The notes under the pieces are model-generated. The model searched no databases. It was given only the letters and a program-made list of their open reading frames with translations, and was not told the DNA's origin. A stretch of 64,000 bases of DNA from positions 281,305-345,304 of the forward strand of contig NZ_SSWH01000002.1 in the NCBI RefSeq assembly GCF_004803505.1, in the 5' to 3' direction. Within the stretch, counting starts at the first letter, position 1, and every line of letters starts with the position of its first letter. The stretch comes from Arthrobacter echini. Lineage in GTDB: Bacteria; Actinomycetota; Actinomycetes; Actinomycetales; Micrococcaceae. The translations under genes were made by a program, and so were the position numbers. Positions 38,247-46,947 of the stretch are shown in pieces.

Positions 38247-38853
38247 CGAGATGGATCGGCCCCGGACCTTCACCGAAGAGGCACGCCGCGCGCAGATCAT
38301 GCGTTGCGCCATCGAGGCCCTGGCGGAGCTGGGGTTCTCCGGCAGTTCACTGGCGGAGATCGCACGAAGAGCAGGTGTGAGCAAGGGCGTGGTGTCCTAC
38401 TACTTCGCGGGGAAGGACGAGCTTCTCGGGCAGGTGCTGTTCGACGTGTACGCCAGGGCGGGCGCGGCCATTGCGGAGCGGATCGGCCATGCGAATGATC
38501 CGGCGGTCGTCATCCGGGGCTACCTGGAGGCCAATCTGTCCTTCCTCGCGGAGAATCTGGCGGACATCCGCGCTGTCGTCGAGATCGCCGCCAATGCGCG
38601 CAGCCCCGACGGCTCGCTGAGATTCGCCGTCCCCGGAGAGGATCCTGTCCTTGCGCATCTGCAGTCGCTGCTCCAGGCGGGCAAGGACACAGGGCGCTTC
38701 GGTGAGGTCGACTCCCGCTCGATGGCGGTGCTCATCCGAGGCGCCATCGATACCGCCTCCGGTCGGCTCGTCGGTGACCCGGCTTTCGATCTGGAGGCCT
38801 ATACCCGGCAACTGGTCGACGTCGTCGACCTGGCACTGCGGCCGGCCACCTGA
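38236..38853 (+). CDS. TetR family transcriptional regulator
   Basis: A 205-residue TetR regulator: N-terminal HTH at residues about 12-58 (RAQIMRCAIEALAELGFSGS, SLAEIARRAGVSKGVVSYYF, then AGKDELLGQVL) and a helical ligand-binding domain. It is followed, 62 bases later, by a DrrA/DrrB-type exporter, the usual context for drug- or metabolite-responsive TetR repressors. The start codon lies inside a perfect palindrome. An alternative ATG at 38251 (MDRPRTF) would be used if the transcript had a leader. Confidence 0.9.
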   Translation: MRSDEMDRPRTFTEEARRAQIMRCAIEALAELGFSGSSLAEIARRAGVSKGVVSYYFAGKDELLGQVLFDVYARAGAAIAERIGHANDPAVVIRGYLEANLSFLAENLADIRAVVEIAANARSPDGSLRFAVPGEDPVLAHLQSLLQAGKDTGRFGEVDSRSMAVLIRGAIDTASGRLVGDPAFDLEAYTRQLVDVVDLALRPAT

Positions 38854-38915
38854 GGAAACAGACCGTCGGGATCCTGATCGAGGAACACCGGGCTACGACG
38901 TGGAAGGACGAACCC

Positions 38916-39821
38916 ATGGCTGGAGCCGCCGTGATCGAGATCGATCACCTGCACAAGACCTACGGACGGACCGTCGCCGTCGATGACGTGTCCCTGCGCG
39001 TCGAGGAGGGAGAGATCTTCGGCATCCTGGGGCCCAACGGCGCGGGGAAGACCACGACGGTGGAGGCCATGGTGGGCCTGACACCCGTCGACGCCGGCCG
39101 GATCCGAGTGCTCGGGCTCGACCCGCACCGCGAAACCGCCCGGGTGCGTGAACTCGTCGGGATACAGCTCCAGCAGGTCCGCCTCCCGACCAGATTGCGC
39201 GTGAGCGAGGCACTCGAGCTGTACGCCTCCTTCTACGCCGGCCCCGCCGATACCGACGACCTGATGGACCTGCTGGGTCTGACCGAACAGCGGCGGACCG
39301 CCTTCGCGGAGCTCTCCGGCGGCCAGCAGCAACGGCTCTCGATCGCGCTGGCGCTGGTGGGCAACCCCCGGATCGCAGTCCTCGACGAGCTGACCACGGG
39401 CCTGGATCCGCAGGCCCGCCGGAATACCTGGGAGCTGATCGAGCAGATCCGGCGTCGCGGCGTCACCATCGTGCTGGTCACGCACTACATGGACGAGGCC
39501 GAACACCTCTGTGACCACCTCGCCGTCATCAACCACGGCAGGGTGCAGGCCACCGGCCGGCCACGCGAGCTGGTCTCCGGTGACAGCGCCACCACCTATG
39601 TGATCGACCTCTCCGACACCGCTGCACAGGCGGACGCCCCGCACGTCGCTGCCGCGCTCGGCACACACGTCCGGACGGGACCCGGACGTCTCGAGGTCAC
39701 CGGCGGACCGCGCGAGCTCACCGCCGCGCTGACGGCGCTGGTCGACGCCGGCGTCGTACCTGCCCGAATCCGTACGCGCAGTCTCGACGACGTCTTCGTC
39801 GACCTGACCCGCGACCTATGA
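38916..39821 (+). CDS. DrrA-type ABC transporter ATP-binding protein
   Basis: A 301-residue ATPase of the ABC-2 drug exporter type: Walker A GPNGAGKTTT, signature LSGGQQQRLSIA, Walker B IAVLDELTTGLDP (Glu-Leu in place of Glu-Pro) and switch His in LVTHYMDEAE. The C-terminal extension of about 80 residues ends in RSLDDVFVDLTRDL, as in DrrA homologues. It pairs with the permease at 39861. The ATG at 38916 has AAGGA eight bases upstream. Confidence 0.9.
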   Translation: MAGAAVIEIDHLHKTYGRTVAVDDVSLRVEEGEIFGILGPNGAGKTTTVEAMVGLTPVDAGRIRVLGLDPHRETARVRELVGIQLQQVRLPTRLRVSEALELYASFYAGPADTDDLMDLLGLTEQRRTAFAELSGGQQQRLSIALALVGNPRIAVLDELTTGLDPQARRNTWELIEQIRRRGVTIVLVTHYMDEAEHLCDHLAVINHGRVQATGRPRELVSGDSATTYVIDLSDTAAQADAPHVAAALGTHVRTGPGRLEVTGGPRELTAALTALVDAGVVPARIRTRSLDDVFVDLTRDL

Positions 39822-39860
39822 CACCCCTGATTCCACACCGTCACGAAAGAGGCGTCCGCG

Positions 39861-40706
39861 ATGACGCAGGAGAACCATCACGACCTCACCGGGCACCCCG
39901 ACGAGCGTCATCGGGGTACCCGACCACAGCCGGAGATCGCGTCCCGTCACCGCCGTGCGACGGTGGAATTGCTGCGCAGCGAGGCGCGCCTGTATCTGCG
40001 CGACGGCCCGGCGGCCACCTTCGCGCTACTCATCCCGGCCCTCGTCCTGGTCGGCACTGGGCTGGTCATCCCCGGCATGCGCACCACCGTCAGCGCTCCC
40101 GGCACGGCGTGGGACGGGCTGCCCATGATCCAGACGTTCACGCCGTCGGTGCTGACCATGGCCCTGGCCACACCCGCCCTGTCGACGCTGCCGGTGGTCA
40201 TCGCCACCTACCGTGAACGCGGGGTCCTCCGCCGGCTCTCCACGACCCCCGCCAGGCCCGCGTCCCTGTTGATCGTCCAGGTGGCCATCAACGTGGGTGC
40301 GTTCCTGGTCGCGGCGGTCCTGGCCCTCTCCATCGCGGCGATGGTCTTCGGTTCCCCCGCGCCCCGCCAGCTCGCCGTCGCCGGCTTCGCCCTCGTCCTC
40401 GGTGCCGTCGCGGTCTTCGGGCTGGGCCTGCTCGTGGCGGCCCGCGTCCGTACCGGCACCGCCGCCTCCGGTGTCGGGATGCTGCTGTACTTCCCGCTGC
40501 TGTTCCTGGCAGGCATGTGGACCCCCGGTCCCCTCATGCCCGAGTGGGCGCAGACGATCGCCACCTGGACGCCGGCGGGGGCCGTCAGCCAGGCCCTGAA
40601 CTCCGCCTGGTTCGCCACCGAGGTCCCCGCGCTGCAACTCGTCGTGCTCGCCGGCTGGACCATGGTGCTCTACCCGATCGCGGCCCGGATCTTCCGGTGG
40701 ACCTGA
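39861..40706 (+). CDS. ABC-2 type exporter permease
   Basis: A 281-residue membrane protein with a 45-residue hydrophilic N-tail and six helices, including FALLIPALVLVGTGLVIPGM, and LLYFPLLFLAGMWTPGPLMP near the C-terminus, typical of DrrB/ABC-2 permeases. With the preceding ATPase it probably exports a hydrophobic drug or metabolite under control of the TetR regulator. Confidence 0.88.
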   Translation: MTQENHHDLTGHPDERHRGTRPQPEIASRHRRATVELLRSEARLYLRDGPAATFALLIPALVLVGTGLVIPGMRTTVSAPGTAWDGLPMIQTFTPSVLTMALATPALSTLPVVIATYRERGVLRRLSTTPARPASLLIVQVAINVGAFLVAAVLALSIAAMVFGSPAPRQLAVAGFALVLGAVAVFGLGLLVAARVRTGTAASGVGMLLYFPLLFLAGMWTPGPLMPEWAQTIATWTPAGAVSQALNSAWFATEVPALQLVVLAGWTMVLYPIAARIFRWT

Positions 40707-40761
40707 CCTCGTACCGGGAACCGCCCGGAAATCGCAGTGACATCAGCTGTCAGGAGGAGAC

Positions 40762-41440
40762 ATGGCCACGTTCGTACTCATTCCAGGGGGTGGCGGAGCC
40801 GCCTGGTACTGGCACCTTGTCGTCCCGGAGCTGGAGATCGCCGGACACGAGGCCATTGCTGTCGACATCCCGGAAGACGATCCATCCCTGGGCCTGCCTG
40901 AATACGCTCAGGCCGTCGACCTCGCTGTCGGCGAGCGGACGGACGTCGTACTCGCAGCCCACTCGATGGGCGCATTCACGGCACCGGTCGTCGCCACGCG
41001 CAGACCCGTCCGGCTCGTGGCGTTGATCAACGCCATGGTGCCCGTGCCAGGGGAGACGCCGGGTCGATGGTGGGAGAACACTGGTCAGCCTGCCGCCCTG
41101 CAAGCCGCCGATGAACGGGCTGGACGCCGTGGCGGCTTTTCCGAAGCGACTCATTTCCTGCACGACGTGCACGAGGAGATCCTGGCAGGCGCCCCGGACG
41201 AGCGGGGCCCGGCAGAGACCCCCTTCGGGCAGGCCTGTGACTTCCCGAAGGTGGGAGGGCATCCCGGTGCGGAGCCTCATCGGCACCGGTGACCGGTTCT
41301 TCCCTCCGGAGTTCCAGCACCACCTCGCTCGCGAAAGGCTGGGCATCATCCCCGACGAGCTCCCCGGCAGACACCTCATCGCGCTGGCCAACCCGCGGGG
41401 TGTAGCGCAATGGCTCCTGACCATTGCTGCGCGGGCCTGA
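40762..41440 (+). pseudogene. Alpha/beta hydrolase gene interrupted by a frameshift
   Basis: The first frame, from the ATG at 40762, gives an alpha/beta hydrolase N-terminus (FVLIPGGGGAAWYWHLVVPE, nucleophile elbow AAHSMGAF) up to PAETPFG at about 41229. The rest of the family sequence (RPVTSRRWEGIPVRSLIGTG, FFPPEFQHHLARERLGIIPD, RHLIALANP with the catalytic Asp and His) continues in the next frame to 41440. Removing one G from GGG at 41227-41229 restores a single frame of 225 residues. This is either a young pseudogene or a sequencing error. The intact family resembles salicylate esterase-like hydrolases. Confidence 0.8.
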
Positions 41441-41514
41441 GACAAAACGCTGTTGTCGAATCAGGGGCTGGCTGTGTCTCGACGCATCGACCGCACTCGG
41501 CTGCAGGGAAGACG

Positions 41515-41550
41515 CTGCTGTCAAGGAAGCCACTGCTGTCAAGGAAGCCA
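41515..41550. repeat. Two tandem 18-bp units
   Basis: CTGCTGTCAAGGAAGCCA occurs twice in a row (41515-41532 and 41533-41550), with six bases of a third (CTGCTC) after it. It lies in the non-coding stretch 41441-41566 between the broken hydrolase and the remnant. Confidence 0.7.
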
Positions 41551-41566
41551 CTGCTCAAAGGCGGCA

Positions 41567-41760
41567 TCAGCGAATCGGGTCCGGGTCGTCGGTCGTGTCG
41601 CCGGCCAGCACTGCAAGATCCTGGCGGAGCCCGGAGTCCGCCTGGGTACGAGCCAGGCGTCGGTTCAGCTCGGTGCTGGCGATCGGCGCGCGGCGGGGGC
41701 TCCATTTCTCTCGCGGTGGATGCGGCCGTCGCTGTACCACGTGTAGAGGCCGATTATCAC
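41567..41760 (-). pseudogene. Small unassigned coding remnant with one frameshift
   Basis: Reading the minus strand from a GTG at 41760, one frame gives VIIGLYTWYSDGRIHRE and the next frame continues KWSPRRAPIASTELNRRLAR and then TQADSGLRQDLAVLAGDTTD before a stop at 41567. The joined text looks like a compact soluble protein of about 65 residues, with no start signal, so it appears to be decayed. Length and charged helical C-terminus would suit a small antitoxin, but I cannot place it in a family. Confidence 0.35.
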
Positions 41761-41805
41761 ACCGCCCGGAAGGAGGAGTGGCTGTGCGAGCAGGCGTCGG
41801 TGGTG

Positions 41806-43158
41806 CTAGCTGCGCCAGACCGGTGAGGTTCCGACGTCCGCGGTGGCGCCTGTGGGCGGACTCGTGCCGTTCAACAGGAACCGATGATGCAGTCTCGGGG
41901 CACGCAGCGGGTCGATCTGGCGCGGCGGAACGAACCACGGCAACCCTGTTCCGGGGTCGATCAGGACCTGCCACTGCACCTGCTCCGACTTGTTCGGATC
42001 CGGTTCCACGAGTCGATGATGGTACGGGCACAGCAGAACCCCGTTCGCCACGCAGGTGGTCCCGCCGGCCCACCACGGCCGCGTGTGGTGACCCTCGCAC
42101 GCGGCAGGTGGGGCATCGCAGCCGGGGAACACGCATCCCTGATCGCGCAACACCAGGGCGGCCCGGATGGGCCTGGTGAAGAACCGGTGCGTCCGACCGA
42201 CGTCCAGCACCTCCGAGGCCCCGCCCAGCACGGTGGGGGTGATGTGCGCGTCGCACGACAGGCGCCTGGCCTCCCCCGCGGACAGCGGCTCCCCGCAGGC
42301 CAGCACGGTGCCCGCCCTCATCCCTTGGACCAGTGCATCCAGCCCGAGGGTCACCAGTACCTGCGGCCGGTCCCCACCCACGGCGGGGAGCTCCCCGGAG
42401 GCGGCGACGATGCTGCACCACCGCACCAGGGCGTCGGCCCTCCGTGCCTGCCGGTCGGGAAGCTCACCCGCCAACCGATAGGAGGCCGCCGACGGCGTCA
42501 GAGCAGTCAGCTGCGTGAGGAACAACTCTCCGTCGGCAATCGGCAGCTGGCCGCGGATCAGCATTGACCCGTGATGATCCGGCACCACCACCAGAGCGCG
42601 CCGCGCGTGGGCGATCCGGGCGTCGCGCTCGATGCGGCCGGCCTCCAGAGCCTCTGCCCGCTCCGGGTCGATCACCTCGGCCATCCGCTCGGCGACGACG
42701 CGCAGCTCGTCGGGATCCAGTCGATCAGCGAAAGCAATCAGTTCGGCCTGGCATTCCTCCAGCTGCAGTCGAGTCAATACCACCGGCAGGTGCTTCAGCC
42801 CTGCGACGATCGCGCGGGCCTGCGATTCCGACACCACGCCGTCGCGCCATGCCTGCGCAATCAGGGGGAACCGATCCGACAGATCACAGGCCAGCCGCAC
42901 GTCCCGGCGCGAGGAGGAACGCGACACTCGATTCGTGGAATGGAGCCGCTCGGCCACGCTCAGCCCCGGCTCACCGCTCAGCTGCGCCTCGAGCAGCAGG
43001 TTCATCCGGACGCCCTGAAGACGGTCACACAACCTGTCGATACGGGACACGACCTCCAACGCTCTGGAAGCGTTCCCCCTCACCGTCACCGCCAGAGCCG
43101 CGACCTCATCCAGAACAGCGCCCAGCTGTTCCGAGCCCGCCTCCGCGATGTCCTTCAT
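41806..43158 (-). CDS. DUF222 domain HNH endonuclease
   Basis: A 450-residue protein with the helical DUF222 region (residues about 1-320) and a C-terminal HNH nuclease: DQGCVFPGCDAPPAACEGHH, then WWAGGTTCVANGVLLCPYHH, where the paired Cys bind zinc and the His-Asn-His form the active site. Such genes are present in many copies in Micrococcales and their role is unresolved, possibly mobile or defence-related. The ATG at 43158 starts the family N-terminus; the frame is open 156 bases further. It lies between decayed genes, which fits an inserted or selfish gene. Confidence 0.88.
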   Translation of the reverse strand: MKDIAEAGSEQLGAVLDEVAALAVTVRGNASRALEVVSRIDRLCDRLQGVRMNLLLEAQLSGEPGLSVAERLHSTNRVSRSSSRRDVRLACDLSDRFPLIAQAWRDGVVSESQARAIVAGLKHLPVVLTRLQLEECQAELIAFADRLDPDELRVVAERMAEVIDPERAEALEAGRIERDARIAHARRALVVVPDHHGSMLIRGQLPIADGELFLTQLTALTPSAASYRLAGELPDRQARRADALVRWCSIVAASGELPAVGGDRPQVLVTLGLDALVQGMRAGTVLACGEPLSAGEARRLSCDAHITPTVLGGASEVLDVGRTHRFFTRPIRAALVLRDQGCVFPGCDAPPAACEGHHTRPWWAGGTTCVANGVLLCPYHHRLVEPDPNKSEQVQWQVLIDPGTGLPWFVPPRQIDPLRAPRLHHRFLLNGTSPPTGATADVGTSPVWRS

Positions 43159-43218
43159 GGCAACAATTCTCGCAGTCGCCACGGACAGAAATCGAACACT
43201 TGAACTAATTGTGGATAG

Positions 43219-43491
<273 letters not shown>

Positions 43492-43616
43492 ACGGGAGTC
43501 CGGGAATAGTGTCGTATCGGGGCGTCGCCGTTCGTGGAACAGGTGTGAGGCCCCGTTCCGGGGTCCGCAGCCGAGGAACCACGCCAGGGACCTCGCAACG
43601 ACGAGAGGGGAAGACG

Positions 43617-44003
43617 GTGCCGACCTATCTGATCGCGTTCAACGACGAATGGGTGCCCGACCAGACGCCCGACGAGCTGCACAGCAAGAGCGGGGCGTCG
43701 CACGCCCTCCTCGAGGAGATGAGGACGGCCGGCGTCTTCGTCTTCGCGGACGGGGGCATCGACGCCTCGACCGCGCTCTGCAGCGTAGTGAACAAGGACG
43801 GCCGGCCCGTGTTCACCGACGGGCCGTATCCCGAGACCAGGGAACACCTCGGCGGGTTCACCGTCGTGGAGGTGCCCGACGACGACGCCGCGCGCTACTG
43901 GGCAGGTCGCCTGGCCGTGGCCCTCGACTGGCCGCAGGAGGTCCACCGGTTCCCCGCCGATCTCTCGGAGATCCTCGACCGTCAGGCGCAGGAGAGTGAG
44001 TGA
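43617..44003 (+). CDS. YCII-related (DGPF) domain protein
   Basis: A 128-residue ferredoxin-like-fold protein with the family texts VFVFADGGIDASTALCSVVN, FTDGPYPETREHLGGFTVVE (the DGPF-like DGPYPE motif) and DDDAARYWAGRLA. YCII proteins are small, often beside sigma factors, and have unclear catalytic roles. The GTG at 43617 has a GAGAGGGGA purine run before it. A second YCII-like start follows at 44005 but is cut short. Confidence 0.82.
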   Translation: MPTYLIAFNDEWVPDQTPDELHSKSGASHALLEEMRTAGVFVFADGGIDASTALCSVVNKDGRPVFTDGPYPETREHLGGFTVVEVPDDDAARYWAGRLAVALDWPQEVHRFPADLSEILDRQAQESE

Positions 44004-44004
44004 C

Positions 44005-44043
44005 ATGGCCCGCTACCTGCTGTCCGTGTTCGGGCTACGACAT
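44005..44043 (+). pseudogene. First codons of a second YCII-like gene (truncated)
   Basis: One base after the preceding stop, an ATG at 44005 opens MARYLLSVFGL, the usual N-terminus of a DGPF/YCII protein. Similarity ends at about 44040 and the sequence runs into the convergent permease gene whose stop is at 44048. This looks like a deletion junction. Confidence 0.45.
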
Positions 44044-44047
44044 CGGG

Positions 44048-44839
44048 TCAGGAGCGGAGGTCGCGGCGCGCGAAGGCCAGCAGTGCTGTCGCGACGAACA
44101 CGGCGGCCAGTGCAGCCAGTAGACCGAGCCCGCCGCCGTCCCACCCCTGGGCCAGGGGCCGCTCGCCGTACGCCCACGAGAACGGTGAGATGTCCGACAT
44201 CCACGCGTTCTCCTCCGACTGGGCACCGAGGGCGTTGAGCAGGAACGCGACCACACCCACCCCCGCACCGATGCCGAGGGCAGCGACCCGGGAGCCGAAC
44301 ACCGCTCCGCCCATCAGCGCCGCCATGGCGATGGTGAAGGTGAGCAGGACCCAGGCAGCGACCACGGCGACGATGTGACTCCCCTCGAGCCCGAGGTCGA
44401 ACGGCCCGCTCATGGCAGCCAGCGCCAGTCCGAGGACGACGCCGAGCACGGTCAGGCGCGTGAGGATCGCCAGCGTCCGCTCCGTCACCAGCTGGAGCCG
44501 CGAGACCGGGTGGGCGAGCGTGAGTTCGAGCATGCCGGACTCCTCGTCCCCCGCGACGGCCCTGGTTCCCCACGCGACCGCGGCCGCAGTGCCGAGGAAG
44601 AACCCGAGCAGGCCGAAGAACGTCGACTGGGCGTAGCCGGCACCCGTGGCGATCTGGTCATAGCCGATGGCCTTGACCATCCCCTCGGGGAGCTGGTCGA
44701 CCAGCTCCGTCATCCCGGAGGCGGCTCCTCCCAGGGACGGATAGAAGGACAGGTACATGGCCATCACGGCGACGAGGGCGACAGCCCAGATCAGCAGATT
44801 TCTCGCTCCGGCACGAAGGAACTGGATCAGAATGGGCAT
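44048..44839 (-). CDS. ABC-2 family exporter permease
   Basis: A 263-residue membrane protein with six helices (LIWAVALVAVMAMYLSFYPS, then TFFGLLGFFLGTAAAVAWGT and four more). The intervening GDEESGMLELTLAHPVSRLQ is a well-known element of ABC-2 permeases, so this is a membrane partner of the ATPase upstream. Its ATG overlaps the ATPase stop by one base (TGATG) with AAAGGA upstream. Cargo is unknown. Confidence 0.85.
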   Translation of the reverse strand: MPILIQFLRAGARNLLIWAVALVAVMAMYLSFYPSLGGAASGMTELVDQLPEGMVKAIGYDQIATGAGYAQSTFFGLLGFFLGTAAAVAWGTRAVAGDEESGMLELTLAHPVSRLQLVTERTLAILTRLTVLGVVLGLALAAMSGPFDLGLEGSHIVAVVAAWVLLTFTIAMAALMGGAVFGSRVAALGIGAGVGVVAFLLNALGAQSEENAWMSDISPFSWAYGERPLAQGWDGGGLGLLAALAAVFVATALLAFARRDLRS

Positions 44840-45759
44840 CACGGCACGTCCTTTCCCGAATACATGGCCAGCACCGATTCCTCGAGGTCCGGTTCGGCGA
44901 GCACCAGATCGGCCACGGTGAACCGGGCCAGGGCCTTCACCAGATCGTCCGCGTGCCCCTGGACGAGTCCGGAGACGAGCACGTCCTCGCCCTCCACAGA
45001 GACGTCCAGGCCGGCGGCGACGTCGGCCATGCGACGATCGACGGTCGCTGCATCGGCGTCGGACAGGCGCGCACGCAAGTGCCGTACCGCCGTCGTGTGC
45101 AGCCCTTCGATCGACGCCTCGCGCACGATACTCCCGGACCGCAGGACGACGGCGAGATCGGCCGCCTGCTCCACCTCGGACAGCACGTGGGAGGAGAGGA
45201 AGACCGTGGCACCGCCGTCGCGCGCCTCGGACACCAGCTCGAGGAACGTCTGCTGGACGAGGGGATCCAGACCGGAGGTGGGCTCGTCGAGGATGAGCAG
45301 CTCGGGCCGATGCATGAAGGCCTGGACGAGACCCAGCTTCTGCTTGTTGCCCTTGCTGAGCTTTCGCGCCGGGCGGTCCAGCGGGATATCGAGGCGCTCG
45401 GCCATCGCTTCGGCGCGTCGGTGGACCTGCGTGCGATCACCCGGTGAGATCGACGTCCAGAACTTCAGGTGCGCTCGTCCGGAGAGGCCCGGTTCGACAT
45501 GGAACTCGCCGGGCAGGTAGCCGATCCGTCCCCGAAGGTCCTTGCCGCCGGCCCGGGGCTCCATCCCGAGTACGGTGATCGACCCCGAGGTGGGACGCAG
45601 CACGTCCACCAGCAACCGCATGAGTGTCGTCTTACCCGCGCCGTTGGGTCCGATGACACCGAACACGGTCCCCTGGGGGATCGTGAGGTCCAGCGAATCC
45701 AGTGCCAGGACCGATCCGTAGCGCTTGGTCAGTCCGGTGGTGACGACGACGTCCGTCAT
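44839..45759 (-). CDS. ABC transporter ATP-binding protein
   Basis: A 306-residue ATPase: Walker A GPNGAGKTTL, signature LSKGNKQKLGLV (a known LSKGN variant of this subfamily), Walker B LLILDEPTSGLDP and switch His in FLSSHVLSEVE. The C-terminal region has LEESVLAMYSGKDVP. It is coupled to the permease. ATG at 45759 follows AGGAGG four bases before. Confidence 0.9.
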   Translation of the reverse strand: MTDVVVTTGLTKRYGSVLALDSLDLTIPQGTVFGVIGPNGAGKTTLMRLLVDVLRPTSGSITVLGMEPRAGGKDLRGRIGYLPGEFHVEPGLSGRAHLKFWTSISPGDRTQVHRRAEAMAERLDIPLDRPARKLSKGNKQKLGLVQAFMHRPELLILDEPTSGLDPLVQQTFLELVSEARDGGATVFLSSHVLSEVEQAADLAVVLRSGSIVREASIEGLHTTAVRHLRARLSDADAATVDRRMADVAAGLDVSVEGEDVLVSGLVQGHADDLVKALARFTVADLVLAEPDLEESVLAMYSGKDVP

Positions 45760-45811
45760 CACTCCTCCTCGTTCTGGTCCCGCGTTGCCGTGGTCGTGTC
45801 CGCCGTAGCCG

Positions 45812-45825
45812 CCACGTCATCGTGG
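45812..45825. promoter_or_regulatory. Short perfect inverted repeat upstream of the ABC operon
   Basis: CCACG and CGTGG (45812-45816 and 45821-45825) flank TCAT, about 50 bases upstream of the ATPase start. It may be an operator; there is no other support. Confidence 0.25.
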
Positions 45826-45972
45826 TGTTGCATGGTCAGTACCCTATTCGAACGTCCGGTGCGTCGACAGGAATCGGCTGGTCCGGCGCTCCCCTGAGAA
45901 TCGTCATCGACGCCACATCCGCGAACCAACTGCCCCCAGCCGCCAGAAGCGGAGTACGGCAGGAGGCGCCGG

Positions 45973-46947
45973 TCAGTGGCGGGTCGACGGGACGTATCCG
46001 AGGGCCTTGTCGACGACGCCGGGCAGCGGCTCGCCGGCCGACCAGAGCAGGAAGTTCCGCTCGAACTGCGCTGCGAGATCGTCCCGCCACGAATCCGCGT
46101 TGCTCGCCATGTGAGGTGTGACGAGGACCGAGGGCAGCGACCACAGGGGGTTGTCCGGGGGCAGGGGTTCGACGGCGAACGTGTCGAGGACGGCCCCGGC
46201 CAGCGTGCCGTCCCGCAACCGGGACACGAGCGCTCGCTCGTCGAGCAGCCTGCCGCGGCCCACGTTGATGAGCACGGCCGCATCCGGCAGCGCCCCGATG
46301 ACCCGGGCGTCGACCAGATTCTCCGTGGCCGGCGTCAATGGGGCGACGAGCACCAGCCAGTCCACGTCGCCGGCCAGCCGGGCCAGGTCCGCTGCGGCGT
46401 GGACGCGGCCGAAGTCGTCGTCGTGCTCCGCAGCGACCCGCCCCACGCCCTCCACCCGGACACCGACGGCGCGCAGGAGCCGCGCCGTGTGCCGCCCGAT
46501 ACTGCCCGTGCCCACCACGAGGGCGCGGGTGCCGGCGATGTTGCGGCCCTCACGCCAGACCCAGGTCGCCTCCCGCTGCTGGTCCCGCAGCGGCCCGAAG
46601 CCCTTGGCCGCGTGGAGCATCGCCGCGAGCACGTACTCGGCCATGGGCGCATCGAACACGCCGTGCGCATTGGTGACGACGACGTCGGAGGCCACCAGTT
46701 CGGGGAAGAGGAGCCTGTCCACACCGGCGGCGGCGCAGTGCAGCCACCGCAGGGATCCGGCGGCGTGCCAGGCCGCCGGCAGCGCGCCGGAGAAGAAGTC
46801 CCACAGATAGAGCACGTCCGCTCCATCGAGAGCCTGCACCAGACCCTCCTGCTGCACCACGCGGACCTCGGCGAGCTCCCGGACACGCTCCAGCCGCCGC
46901 ACCGGATGTGTCCCCTCGAGTACCACGACGACAGGGCGCGGTCTCAC
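45973..46947 (-). CDS. D-isomer-specific 2-hydroxyacid dehydrogenase
   Basis: A 324-residue NAD-dependent dehydrogenase. The nucleotide-binding domain has ALVVGTGSIGRHTARLLRAV, and the catalytic Arg, Glu and His appear in INVGRGRLLDE, AVLDTFAVEPLP and LVTPHMASN. The N-terminal AAGVDRLLFPEL and APMAEYVLAAMLH are typical of the phosphoglycerate dehydrogenase-like group. The substrate is open. The GTG at 46947 overlaps the AI-2E stop by four bases (GTGA), so the two genes are cotranslated. Confidence 0.87.
   Translation of the reverse strand: MRPRPVVVVLEGTHPVRRLERVRELAEVRVVQQEGLVQALDGADVLYLWDFFSGALPAAWHAAGSLRWLHCAAAGVDRLLFPELVASDVVVTNAHGVFDAPMAEYVLAAMLHAAKGFGPLRDQQREATWVWREGRNIAGTRALVVGTGSIGRHTARLLRAVGVRVEGVGRVAAEHDDDFGRVHAAADLARLAGDVDWLVLVAPLTPATENLVDARVIGALPDAAVLINVGRGRLLDERALVSRLRDGTLAGAVLDTFAVEPLPPDNPLWSLPSVLVTPHMASNADSWRDDLAAQFERNFLLWSAGEPLPGVVDKALGYVPSTRH

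Noticed and set aside
41806-42421. 285-codon frame (41567-42421, minus) as a single gene
   Set aside because: Most of it is out of frame with the intact HNH nuclease on the same strand; only its last 60 codons, beyond the HNH stop, look meaningful and are listed as a remnant.
43180-43215. Possible LexA (SOS) box upstream of the HNH gene
   Set aside because: The left half TCGAAC fits, but the right half is GAACTA instead of GTTCGA, so it is a direct repeat of GAAC and not a palindrome.
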